Below, piece by piece: positions 17,262-25,355 of a DNA stretch of 64,000 bases (its first letter is position 1; each line of letters starts with the position of its first letter). Origin of the DNA: Rhodococcus sp. Leaf247 (GTDB lineage Bacteria; Actinomycetota; Actinomycetes; Mycobacteriales; Mycobacteriaceae); contig NZ_LMRP01000001.1 in assembly GCF_001426185.1 (NCBI RefSeq), positions 1,528,765 through 1,592,764 on the forward strand. Reading direction: 5' to 3'. Position numbers and translations under genes: made by a program. Below the pieces are notes generated by a model that saw only the letters and a list, made by a program, of their open reading frames with translations, was not told where the DNA came from and made no database searches.

Positions 17262-17400
17262 GTCCTGCTGGGAGCCCGTGCGCGGAGCTTCGAGGGTGGT
17301 GCCGGACAGCAAGCGATCGGACTTCGAGCCGGAGCTCGTCACCGTTGCGCGCCAGTCCCGGAGTCACACCGGGTTCCCTCGCTGAACGACTGTTCGAGTG
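17262..17400 (-). ncRNA. cobalamin riboswitch
   Basis: On the minus strand, 17378-17339 reads as the B12-box region: GAGGGAACCCGGTG, then ACTCCGGGACTG, then GCGCAACGGTGA, which is the conserved core of cobalamin riboswitches. Downstream, AAGTCCGATCGCTTGCTGTCC could provide the following conserved helix. The element ends just before the binding-protein ATG at 17248, so it probably blocks translation or transcription when adenosylcobalamin binds. Outer limits are approximate. Confidence 0.9.
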
Positions 17401-17422
17401 TCACTCTAGACGCACGGACTCC

Positions 17423-17608
17423 TCAGACAGCGGACTCGGGATCGTGGTGGGGTTCCTTCTCGACGACGTCACACTCGTCGCGGCGGACCCGGCGGGCCTC
17501 GTCCTCGATGTCGGCGGTGCGGAGAGCAAGGCCGATCCAGACTCCGATCATGACCGCGACCAGCACCCAGAAGGCCACGACGCCGACGACGATCCACCCA
17601 GTGGTCAC
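17423..17608 (-). CDS. small single-pass membrane protein (61 aa)
   Basis: A 61-residue protein with one N-terminal transmembrane segment (about residues 4-28) and an acidic/basic tail carrying TADIEDEARRVRRD. It is a paralogue of the 56-residue protein at 1534-1704 (shared ADIED...ARxxRxD motif). It sits between the CocE-like gene and the riboswitch but is probably a separate unit. Function unknown. Confidence 0.7.
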   Translation of the reverse strand: MTTGWIVVGVVAFWVLVAVMIGVWIGLALRTADIEDEARRVRRDECDVVEKEPHHDPESAV

Positions 17609-17672
17609 GATCAGCTTTCGTCACCACCGATCACGAGGATGACCGTGGTCGGTCACGATCAGGTCTCGGAGT

Positions 17673-19697
17673 TCACCTCACGTACGGAATGTTCACGAAG
17701 CTCGGATTCGCCGGGTCCAACTGCACGTGCTGGGGTGCCAGGGCGGAGTCGACGAGCATCGGGCCGAGGGGCAGGTAGCGCGGCACGCTGGCGGCGTAGA
17801 TGTCCACGCGGATCCGGTGGCCCGGCTGAATCACGGCGTCCGTCGGGAGCAGGTTGATGTCCACCGTCGTCGGGACGCCGGGCACCAGTGGCTGCCTGCT
17901 GGCCAAGGTCAGCGCGGGCTTCGCGTCGACGTAATCACCGTTGGCGGAGCGGGTGCTCTTGCCCTCGTCGATCTGGCGTAGCGACGCGGTGAGAGCACCG
18001 TGTGTCAGCGGCGTCGACGTGCCGTCAGGCGCGACGTCGTTCATGGTGGCGGCCCAGAATCCGTCGGGTCGATCCAGCACCGTGTTGAGGTGGATGTTGG
18101 TCGCACCCGAGATCTGCGTCGGCGACTCGGCCGGCGCACTGGTGAACGTCAGTGCCTCGGCTTCGTTGAACCGGGAGTCCTTCGTGCACGCAGAGCCCAG
18201 AATCGCCGCCGCGCCCGCCGTACCGACAGCGGCATCACGCGAACAGACGCCCCGCAATCCGGGAGCGACGGTGAGCCGCGCGGTGTCCGGTGTCGGCGAC
18301 GAGGACAGCGTGCCGTCGTACGACGCATGCCCGGCGGTACCACTGGGTGCCGCTGACAGATAGGTGCGCTGCGACTCCGCACCGGCGCGGGGGAACTGAT
18401 CCGTGGTGGTCCATCCGCCGCCCTGCTGGAGCAATGTCACGGGTCCGTAATTCTCGACGCCGTTGTCGATCCCCTTGAGCCAGTGGTCGAACCACGCGCG
18501 CTCGAGCGCGTCGAGACGCGGCGGGTTGCCCGGGCGACCGAAACCCGCACCGGGGTTGATGTGGTAGCCGTCGCCCATGATCAACTGCTTGCGCCCGGGC
18601 TCGATCGGGATGTCGTTGTAGATGCGCGGCTCGCTGTTGGTGAAGATGTCGTGCCAGCCGCCGTAGACCATGGTGGGCACCTCGATCTGCGACAAGTTCG
18701 CGGATCGATCCGCATAGAACGCACCGTCCTGCGCGACACCGAGGGTCTCGGGCCGGATGTCTCCGATGGTCGGCGCGGTGAAAGCGTTCGCGAGTTCCGG
18801 AATCAGGATCGCCGGATCCGCCAGTCGGTCCGCGAGCCACCGAGTGTCGAACTGCCCCTGCAGGATCGACTGCACGTTCGGGACGAACTTGAGCACGTTC
18901 ACCAACGTGAGCCACAGCGGCATGAACCCGACACCCAGCGCGCCGCCCGTGCCCACGATGTCGCGCAGCAGGTCGTTGCCGGGCTCGACCGGGAAGATGG
19001 CCTTCAGGGCAGGCGGCCGAAGTGCCGCAGCTTGAACGGAATTGATGGCCGAGTACGAGATCCCCGACATGCCGACCTTGCCGCCGGACCAGGACTGCCG
19101 GGACGTCCAGTCGATGATCTCCGCCGAATCCTGTTGCTCGCGTGGACCCAACACGTCCCAGGCACCCTGGGAGAAGCCGGTTCCGCGGGCGTCGACGACC
19201 ACCTGCGCGTACCCGTTCTGGACGAGGTTCCGGTTCACGGCGAAGATCCGCAGTCCGCCGCCGTCGACCGCCTGCGTCAGATCGGTGATGCCGTCGAACG
19301 GTGTCCCCGCGAAGTTCAGGCTCGCCAGGAAGTCGAGCACCGGCTCGCTGACACCGGGGATCTGCTGGATCGAGTCGATCAGGTTGCCGACGAGCTTGGT
19401 ATACGGCGTGATGTTCAGGATCGTCGGCAGGTCGGTCTCCACCGGGCGACCGGACGCGTCCGCGGGCCGGTAGATGTTGGCCTGCAACACCGTTCCGTCG
19501 CTCATCGTGATGGGTACGTCCCAGTCGATGGCCACCTGCGGGTACTGCGGCGGGGCATCGGCCGCGGCGGTCCAGGCGATAGCGTCGGCGCCGCCGGTGG
19601 GGTCTGCCGTCGCCGGCACCGCGGTACCGGATGCGACGAGAAGAGCGACCAGAACGCCAGACATGACCGTGGAACGACGCCGCACTCGAGCCCCCAT
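17673..19697 (-). CDS. secreted CocE/NonD-family hydrolase (X-Pro dipeptidyl-peptidase type)
   Basis: A 674-residue exported alpha/beta hydrolase. A signal peptide (MGARVRRRSTVMSG ... ATA) is followed by a CocE catalytic domain with the nucleophile motif KVGMSGISYSA, a YGGWHDIF segment and a C-terminal jelly-roll domain (about residues 430-670) typical of CocE and XPP enzymes. Members hydrolyse esters or amides; the substrate is unknown. ATG 19697 gives the cleanest signal peptide; GTG 19736 is in frame. A TTACCG-GA-CGGTAA palindrome lies 44 bases upstream. Confidence 0.85.
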   Translation of the reverse strand: MGARVRRRSTVMSGVLVALLVASGTAVPATADPTGGADAIAWTAAADAPPQYPQVAIDWDVPITMSDGTVLQANIYRPADASGRPVETDLPTILNITPYTKLVGNLIDSIQQIPGVSEPVLDFLASLNFAGTPFDGITDLTQAVDGGGLRIFAVNRNLVQNGYAQVVVDARGTGFSQGAWDVLGPREQQDSAEIIDWTSRQSWSGGKVGMSGISYSAINSVQAAALRPPALKAIFPVEPGNDLLRDIVGTGGALGVGFMPLWLTLVNVLKFVPNVQSILQGQFDTRWLADRLADPAILIPELANAFTAPTIGDIRPETLGVAQDGAFYADRSANLSQIEVPTMVYGGWHDIFTNSEPRIYNDIPIEPGRKQLIMGDGYHINPGAGFGRPGNPPRLDALERAWFDHWLKGIDNGVENYGPVTLLQQGGGWTTTDQFPRAGAESQRTYLSAAPSGTAGHASYDGTLSSSPTPDTARLTVAPGLRGVCSRDAAVGTAGAAAILGSACTKDSRFNEAEALTFTSAPAESPTQISGATNIHLNTVLDRPDGFWAATMNDVAPDGTSTPLTHGALTASLRQIDEGKSTRSANGDYVDAKPALTLASRQPLVPGVPTTVDINLLPTDAVIQPGHRIRVDIYAASVPRYLPLGPMLVDSALAPQHVQLDPANPSFVNIPYVR

Positions 19698-19740
19698 GCT
19701 CACAAGGAAAGGCGCTCGATCTGTGACCGGCACCACTAGC

Positions 19741-19754
19741 TTACCGGACGGTAA
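19741..19754. promoter_or_regulatory. TTACCG-N2-CGGTAA palindrome (TetR-type operator candidate)
   Basis: TTACCGGACGGTAA is a perfect 6-2-6 dyad between the CocE-like gene and the membrane operon upstream. A near copy (TTACCGAACAGTAA) lies at 23633-23646, just upstream of that same operon, so both transcripts may answer to one regulator. No regulator gene is nearby. Confidence 0.55.
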
Positions 19755-19783
19755 CCTACGGTTGCGTAGAGGTCAACGGTTAC

Positions 19784-21082
19784 TCACGCACCGAACAAGA
19801 GGTACAGCCCGAGAAACGTGTAAAGGACCATGACGATCATCAGCGCCAGTTCCCCCAGCAGCGCATGCCTCTTCGGGATCAGCCGTAATGCCGCGTCGTG
19901 GGCCAGCGTCACTCCGACGACGTGCCCGATGACCACGCTCAACACGGTGACGGTCGCGACCACCGACGGGTGCGAGGACAGCGCGTAATTCACCGACGCA
20001 TCCGCGATCCCCAGCGGATTCCACCCTCGGTCGAACGGATCGAACAACGTGAAGATGCTCTGTTGACCCTTTTCCACCAGATAGGTCAGGTAATGCGCGA
20101 AGAAATAGCCGACGACGATGGGTATCAACGAGTGCGCGAGCAGCCCCGGCAGCTGGGCTCGTTTCTCCTTGGTCACCCCGCCGGTCGCACGTGACGCCAG
20201 CTGGAAGAACCCACCCACGACGGCGACGCAGACCAGGATTCCGAGGGTGCGCGCCACCACCGGATCACCGACGTCGCGCACGAGGTTCTTCCACGTCGGT
20301 GTCTGCGCCAGCGAGTCGAAGGCAGTGGAGCCCAGCAGCATCGCCAGGACAGCAACAGTTCCCCGTCGGACGGGCAGCGACGCCGCACCGTCGAGCGGGT
20401 TGCGCAGCACCACCTGCCGCGTCTCGGGATCGCGTGCCGTCACGGACAGTCGAGCGACAGTGTCGCTGAACACCTCGAACGGGTCGGCCCGCGCGAACCA
20501 TTCCTCACCGAACACGAGGGCGCCGACCAACATGACGACCACGTAGAGCAGGCACCACAGTCGCACTGCAGCAACAGAACCCGGGTCACTGGACGCCAGT
20601 TCGAGCCACACGAACGCGAACAGTCCGACCACCGCGGGGAGTACCCCGATGCTCTCCGGCAACGTTCGACGAGGACGCACGGGCAGCACCCGGTAGACGG
20701 CGCGGACCGGCGACACGATGCGCCACACGGGCCCGAAGATCAGGGACGCCGGAACCAGGCCCACCCACACGAGGACGTAGAAGACTCCGAGCAACGCGTT
20801 GGACGAGTCCTGCGGTCCCAGCAGCGATGCCGCTCCGACCCACACCGCCGACGCGACGGACACCCCGCCGACGACTCCGCGGAACACGGCAGAATCGACG
20901 ACGCGGGCCAGCGGTGTCGCGGTCCAGTACCGCAGAGGGTTCAGTCGCGGTGTCTTCCACGCCAGCAACAGGATTGCGAACGAGGCTGCCAGCGCCCACG
21001 CGCCGCCGATGAGGGCGTACGTGACCGGGATGGGGAGATCGGACGAGCCGCCGAGTCCGTGGGCGAGGAGCTCGCTGCTCAC
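19784..21082 (-). CDS. polytopic membrane protein (annotated in relatives as fenitrothion hydrolase-like)
   Basis: A 432-residue protein with about ten hydrophobic segments. Motifs include RLNPLRYWTATPLARVVDS, IFGPVWRIVSPVRAVYR, ARADPFEVFSDTVARLS and SHPSVVATVTVLSVVIGHVVGVTLAHD. From memory, relatives in actinobacteria carry the name fenitrothion hydrolase, which is poorly supported for a polytopic protein. It is the last gene of a four-gene operon in which every junction overlaps by four bases. A metal- or respiration-linked membrane role is possible but unproven. Confidence 0.75.
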   Translation of the reverse strand: MSSELLAHGLGGSSDLPIPVTYALIGGAWALAASFAILLLAWKTPRLNPLRYWTATPLARVVDSAVFRGVVGGVSVASAVWVGAASLLGPQDSSNALLGVFYVLVWVGLVPASLIFGPVWRIVSPVRAVYRVLPVRPRRTLPESIGVLPAVVGLFAFVWLELASSDPGSVAAVRLWCLLYVVVMLVGALVFGEEWFARADPFEVFSDTVARLSVTARDPETRQVVLRNPLDGAASLPVRRGTVAVLAMLLGSTAFDSLAQTPTWKNLVRDVGDPVVARTLGILVCVAVVGGFFQLASRATGGVTKEKRAQLPGLLAHSLIPIVVGYFFAHYLTYLVEKGQQSIFTLFDPFDRGWNPLGIADASVNYALSSHPSVVATVTVLSVVIGHVVGVTLAHDAALRLIPKRHALLGELALMIVMVLYTFLGLYLLFGA

Positions 21083-21492
21083 GGCCGAACGAGCACCGTG
21101 GCGACGGTGACGTCGGCTTCGTGCAGTTCGATGTCGACCGAGCCCGGCACGTCGACCGTGAAGCGGAACTGCTGATCGTCACCGACGGCCACCGGGAAGC
21201 TGTGCTCCGGAACCGAATGCACGTGGATCTCGTCCTCCGCGTCGCTGGACACGGTCACGAGGATCTCCTCGCCGACCGTGCCCTCGAGGCGCTGGTCCAC
21301 CGGCGTGACCTCACCGCCGGCGATGGAGACGTCCAGGGTCGTGGTGGGCGTGATGCGCGGGGCGTCCGACGCCGCGACAGATGTGGCCGGTGCCGACGAC
21401 GCCTGCTCGAGCGTTGCCTCGGTCTCCGGTTCCGACTGCGAGCACCCCGCCAACGCCAAGGCCGCCAACCCGAGCACCACTACCCGCCTCAC
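21079..21492 (-). CDS. small lipoprotein with a cupredoxin-like domain
   Basis: A 137-residue lipoprotein with signal peptide and lipobox ALAGC. A low-complexity linker is followed by a beta-rich domain of about 85 residues (GEEILVTVSSDAEDEIHVHSVPEH ... GSVDIELHEADVTVATVLV). The spacing of the HVHS, PEHSF and ELHEAD histidines suggests a cupredoxin-like fold. GTG start overlaps the preceding stop (GTGA), and its stop overlaps the next start (ATGA). It probably serves as the outside partner of the two large membrane proteins in the operon. Confidence 0.75.
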   Translation of the reverse strand: MRRVVVLGLAALALAGCSQSEPETEATLEQASSAPATSVAASDAPRITPTTTLDVSIAGGEVTPVDQRLEGTVGEEILVTVSSDAEDEIHVHSVPEHSFPVAVGDDQQFRFTVDVPGSVDIELHEADVTVATVLVRP

Positions 21493-21677
21493 GCCGTGTC
21501 CTCCCTCTCGTTCGCATCCTTCAGCTCGTTCTCGGCGTTCTCCGCCCGCTCGGCACGCCGGTCGCGCACGACGATGACGATCACCACGAGGGCGATCAGC
21601 AGCGCCGGGATGACAGCCGGAAGTGCCAGGACGACAGAGTGATCCGCCAGGTAGATCACGTTCGGGGCAGGCGTCAT
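21489..21677 (-). CDS. small single-pass membrane protein
   Basis: A 62-residue protein with one transmembrane segment (about residues 15-38) and a highly charged tail (RDRRAERAENAENELKDANERED). It overlaps both neighbours by four bases, so it is an integral part of the four-gene operon and probably a subunit or assembly factor of the same membrane complex. Family not recognised. Confidence 0.7.
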   Translation of the reverse strand: MTPAPNVIYLADHSVVLALPAVIPALLIALVVIVIVVRDRRAERAENAENELKDANEREDTA

Positions 21678-23593
21678 ACGCGACTGCGCTCCTTGCTGCC
21701 CTTCGTCGCGGTGTTACCCGGAGTGGCGAGGCTGATGCGCGCGGTGCCCCAGGAGAGCGACCAGATGAGGGCCAGCGAGCAGGCCAGCACCACGAGGCAC
21801 GCGGCGGTGAAGAGCCAGGCCGGGTGGTCGAAGGAGCGTTCACGCTGCAGCAGCTTGGTCTCGTACTGCAGGTCGCGGGTGAACTCGGTGGTCGCCGGAA
21901 CCTCTTCGGCTCCGATGCCCTCGTCGCCCGCCATGAAGATGGGAGCGCCGGCCATGGTGCGGCCGTCCTGCACGCGCAGGAACGTCTTCCAAGTGCCGTC
22001 GACGGGAACCGCTCGCGTCGAACGGTATTCACCCGGTCCGGTGCGCTCGAGGTTGTCGACGACGAGTCCGTGCAGCGAGTCGCCCGCGCCCTGCCAGGCG
22101 AGGATGGACACCCACTGGGGGTCGTCGGACACCAGGTCGCTCGGGTCGATGCTGACGGTCGCGGTCACCATGCGGAACCCGTCGACGCGGGGAGCGTCGG
22201 TCAAGGACACGGTGGCACTCGCGTTCTCCGGGACCTCGATCATCAGGCCGTTGGCGACGCTGCCGCCGAGGACCAGCACCATGGCGACGACGATGGATCG
22301 ACGGACCGCCGGTCGCGGGATGCCGTCGCCGCTGAGCGCTTGCGCGAACAGACCGGCGGTCAGACCGACGACGAGTCCGGCCGGGACCGTGGTGGCCAGA
22401 GCCTCGACCCACATACTGCTGGGCCACGGGTAGAGGAAGACGGCGTCGACCCAGAAGGACTCGAGGTACAGGCCGATGGTTCCGACGGCGACGCCGGCGA
22501 CGGCGCCGAACAGGATGCGGCGCTTGATCAGTGCGGTCAGGCCCAGGATCTCCACTACGACGGCCATGCCGAGGTAGAGGGTGAAGACGCTGTGCGGCTC
22601 GCCGAGGACGGGTCCGACGATCAACGCGGTGATCTCGCGGATGACGGCGGCGAACGCGACGGCGAACAGCGCCGATCCGCGACCGACCATGAGGCGGGCA
22701 GCGATGAGTGCGAAGGCGCCGGCTGCGGTCATCAGCAGCGGCTGGAAGACCAGGCGGAACTGCTCGACACCGAAGTCGTATTCGATCTGGAACACGGACA
22801 GGCCGATGACCAGTCCACCGAACGCGGAGCTACGCAGGAACCACGTGATGATGGAGCGCTGACGGGAGTCGACTGCCTGCGCAGGATCGGCCTTGATGTC
22901 GCCGTCGGGTTCGCCGGCGGTCTCGGCCGTGGTGACGGCGGTCGACGCCATGGAGACGCGACCTTCGTGTTCGAGCAGGAGGACGCCGACGAGCGAGAGG
23001 CCCGCGCCGCCGATGAGCATCAGGTGGGTCGGGCCCCACAGCGTGACGTCCTGGCCGAACATGCGGTGCCAGATGTCGTCCAGCGGGAAGCCGATCAGGG
23101 CGTACAGCCCGGCACCGGCGATGAGGAGTCCGCCGGTGGGGGCGTACCAGGTGCGGGTGATCTTGATGGCCGCAGGCCCCGGCTTCTCGTCGCGCGGCAG
23201 AATGATGGCCAGCGCGCCGGTGATGAACAGGAAGAAGAGTCCGACCAGGATGAAGTAGTGGGCCGGGTTGGCCAGCGGGCCCTCGTCGCGGCCGCGCCCG
23301 ATGTGCAGGCTGACGTCCCAGATGAAGCCGAAGAACGCGGTGAGGATCGTCGAGATGAACATGACGAGCGGCAGTGCGACCCACCCGGGGCGGTGCAGCT
23401 TCTCGCCCGCGAAGTCCGCGAGCCGCTGCAGCCAGGTGATGCGCCTTGTCCGGTGCATCACCGCCAGGTACAGCAGGAAGAGCGAGATGACACCCGCCGC
23501 AGCAGTCATGCCGAAGACCTGATCGAGAGCGGCGCCGCCACCGGCTTGCGCCTGTGCGATCAAGTTACCCGAGGTAACACTTACATTCGTCAC
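21674..23593 (-). CDS. large polytopic membrane protein, first gene of a four-gene membrane operon
   Basis: About 639 residues, with around twelve hydrophobic segments in the first 430 and a soluble domain of about 150 residues (SATVSLTDAPRVDGFRMVTATV ... YRSTRAVPVDGTWKTFLRV) before a last membrane helix. Histidine-containing membrane motifs (WDVSLHIGRG, NPAHYFILVG, DDIWHRMFG, WGPTHLMLIGG) could bind a metal or haem. I do not recognise an assigned function. The start is uncertain: GTG 23593, TTG about 23562 and TTG 23629 are in frame. Confidence 0.75.
   Translation of the reverse strand: MTNVSVTSGNLIAQAQAGGGAALDQVFGMTAAAGVISLFLLYLAVMHRTRRITWLQRLADFAGEKLHRPGWVALPLVMFISTILTAFFGFIWDVSLHIGRGRDEGPLANPAHYFILVGLFFLFITGALAIILPRDEKPGPAAIKITRTWYAPTGGLLIAGAGLYALIGFPLDDIWHRMFGQDVTLWGPTHLMLIGGAGLSLVGVLLLEHEGRVSMASTAVTTAETAGEPDGDIKADPAQAVDSRQRSIITWFLRSSAFGGLVIGLSVFQIEYDFGVEQFRLVFQPLLMTAAGAFALIAARLMVGRGSALFAVAFAAVIREITALIVGPVLGEPHSVFTLYLGMAVVVEILGLTALIKRRILFGAVAGVAVGTIGLYLESFWVDAVFLYPWPSSMWVEALATTVPAGLVVGLTAGLFAQALSGDGIPRPAVRRSIVVAMVLVLGGSVANGLMIEVPENASATVSLTDAPRVDGFRMVTATVSIDPSDLVSDDPQWVSILAWQGAGDSLHGLVVDNLERTGPGEYRSTRAVPVDGTWKTFLRVQDGRTMAGAPIFMAGDEGIGAEEVPATTEFTRDLQYETKLLQRERSFDHPAWLFTAACLVVLACSLALIWSLSWGTARISLATPGNTATKGSKERSRV
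23564..23578. promoter_or_regulatory. GTTACC-N3-GGTAAC palindrome
   Basis: A perfect 6-3-6 dyad at the 5' end of the membrane operon, related in its half-site to the TTACCG dyads at 19741 and 23633. If translation starts at 23593 it lies inside the coding region, which may argue for a start further downstream. Confidence 0.4.
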
Positions 23594-23632
23594 GCATCGG
23601 ATTGTGTCTGTAACCGGGCGTAAACACAAGAC

Positions 23633-23646
23633 TTACCGAACAGTAA
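23633..23646. promoter_or_regulatory. TTACCG-N2-CAGTAA dyad upstream of the membrane operon
   Basis: TTACCGAACAGTAA differs by one half-site base from a perfect dyad and resembles TTACCGGACGGTAA at 19741-19754. It lies about 40 bases upstream of the likely start of the four-gene membrane operon, as expected for a TetR-type operator. Confidence 0.5.
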
Positions 23647-23651
23647 TCCAC

Positions 23652-23700
23652 TGATCATGGAATCCCGACCCCGGAATCCGGGGTTCAGAGTCCACGATCA
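23652..23700. repeat. GC-rich palindromic element, copy 3 (imperfect)
   Basis: A 49-base inverted repeat with ends TGATCATGGA and TCCACGATCA and the shared core CCCCGGAATCCGGGG. Several mismatches lie in the outer arms. The stop codon of the allophanate hydrolase (23685-23687) falls inside it, so it sits at a transcript 3' end like the other copies. Confidence 0.75.
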
Positions 23701-25355
23701 GCCATGTACGCCCGCCAGCCCCCGAACTCGGTGATGTCCGTACCCGCCTCGGCCGCGTCGGCGGCGCACATGAAGCCGACAACCTGCCGACCGTCCGACA
23801 GCGTCACCGGGCCCAGACCCATCGGCGCCGGCAGCGCCGCGAGGAACGTGCCGAGGTGCGCGGGCGCCATCCGGTAGAGCTCGCCCGCGATGGAGGCACT
23901 GCCGTTACGTACCAGACCGGGCTTGGGCGGGGTCGTGCCCAGATCGACCAGCCGGTAGTCGGCGGAGGTGCCCACCTCACCGAGGAAGCGTGCACCGCGC
24001 TCGACCAGCTGGCCGTTCAACGGGAAGCCCCGCAGGTGCGCGCCCACGACCAGGACGTCGACACCCTCGTCGACGACCACGGCAGTCCGATCCCCCGCTA
24101 CCAGTGCTGCGACGTCCAGGACCACCTGGTCGCTGAACGCCGGTCCCACCACCATCACGCCGAACGGGGCACCGGCCGTCGTCGGAGCGCCGGGAACCGC
24201 CACCGCGGCCATGTCGAGGAGGTTGCAGAAGTTGGTGAACGTGCCGAGCCGCCGGTTGATCCCCATCGGATCCGCCTGCACCGCAGCGATAGTGGGGTGC
24301 TCGGTCGTGGTCGGCAGCAAGAGGCCGTCGAGTCCGTCCAGAAGCGTCGCGGCATAGGACTTCGCGGCGAGGAGCGTCGAGAGGTCGTCGACGTAGGCGT
24401 GCGCGGCAGGCGTCCGCGCGCCGAGGACGATCGCCTCGACCGTCGGGTCGGCAGTAGCCCGACCCGTGGACAGGAACTCACCGACCGCCGCGTACCGCTG
24501 CGCCACGATCGCTCCGTCGTACAGCAACACCGCGGCGTCGAGAAGCGGGGAGATGTCGACGACGTCGTGGTCCATACCGGCAGCGTCGAGTCCGGTCACG
24601 GTGCGCGCGAACGCCTCCGCGTACTCCGGGCACAGTGCGACGAGGTCCTCGCGGCGCGGGACACCGACACGGGGTCGAGGCGGAGCAGCCAGCGGAACCG
24701 TCGCCGGCCACGAGCGACTCCGGGGATCGGCGGCATCCGGCCCGATCATCACGCTCATCACCGTGGCCGCCGTCGCTGTGTCGTCCGCGAAGACGGTGAC
24801 CGCGTCGTAGTCGACGCACGCCGGCACCACTCCGGTGTTCGGCACCAGTCCCAGCGTGGGCTTGATGCCCACGAGCGACGCGAATGCCGCCGGCACCCGA
24901 CCGGAGCCTGCGGTGTCGGTGCCCAGGGCGACGTCGACGATCCCCAGCGCGACAGCGGTGGCCGACCCGGAACTCGAGCCGCCGGAGATCTTCTCGGGAT
25001 CGTGCGCATGCCGCACGGCTCCGTGAGGGCTGCGGGTGCCGACCAGTCCGGTCGCGAACTGGTCGAGATTGGTCTTCCCCAGCACCAGCGCCCCGGCCGC
25101 ACGCAGCCGTGCCACCACGGTGGCGTCCTCGGTCGGGTCGTACGAGAACTCGGGGCACGCGGCGGTGGTCGGGAGCCCGGCCACGTCGATGTTGTCCTTG
25201 ACCGCGACGAGCATCCCGTACAGCGGCAGATCCTCCGCCAGGGACGCCGCCTCTGCCAGTACCTCGGCCTCGTCCCGCAGTGCGATCCACACCTCGGGGC
25301 GGTCGACCTCGGCAATGCGCTTGTACGCGAGCAGTACTCGATCGGTTGCAGTCAT
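23685..25355 (-). CDS. atzF: allophanate hydrolase
   Basis: A 556-residue amidase-signature enzyme that splits allophanate into ammonia and CO2. The catalytic Lys is in MLVAVKDNIDVAG, the signature is GGSSSGSATAVALG and the nucleophile Ser region is GTDTAGSGRVPA. The extra C-terminal domain (about residues 440-556, ending EFGGWRAYMADRGL) matches the AtzF/DUR1 C-terminal domain. Its start overlaps the carboxyltransferase stop by one base (TGATG). It is the last step of the guanidine/urea-type pathway encoded upstream. Confidence 0.93.
   Translation of the reverse strand: MTATDRVLLAYKRIAEVDRPEVWIALRDEAEVLAEAASLAEDLPLYGMLVAVKDNIDVAGLPTTAACPEFSYDPTEDATVVARLRAAGALVLGKTNLDQFATGLVGTRSPHGAVRHAHDPEKISGGSSSGSATAVALGIVDVALGTDTAGSGRVPAAFASLVGIKPTLGLVPNTGVVPACVDYDAVTVFADDTATAATVMSVMIGPDAADPRSRSWPATVPLAAPPRPRVGVPRREDLVALCPEYAEAFARTVTGLDAAGMDHDVVDISPLLDAAVLLYDGAIVAQRYAAVGEFLSTGRATADPTVEAIVLGARTPAAHAYVDDLSTLLAAKSYAATLLDGLDGLLLPTTTEHPTIAAVQADPMGINRRLGTFTNFCNLLDMAAVAVPGAPTTAGAPFGVMVVGPAFSDQVVLDVAALVAGDRTAVVVDEGVDVLVVGAHLRGFPLNGQLVERGARFLGEVGTSADYRLVDLGTTPPKPGLVRNGSASIAGELYRMAPAHLGTFLAALPAPMGLGPVTLSDGRQVVGFMCAADAAEAGTDITEFGGWRAYMADRGL

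Noticed and set aside
21623..23623. 666-codon plus-strand open frame opposite the large membrane protein
   Set aside because: Composition is almost all Asp, Glu, Gly, Gln and Arg, typical of a shadow of a hydrophobic gene. The minus strand shows clear membrane segments and overlapping starts.
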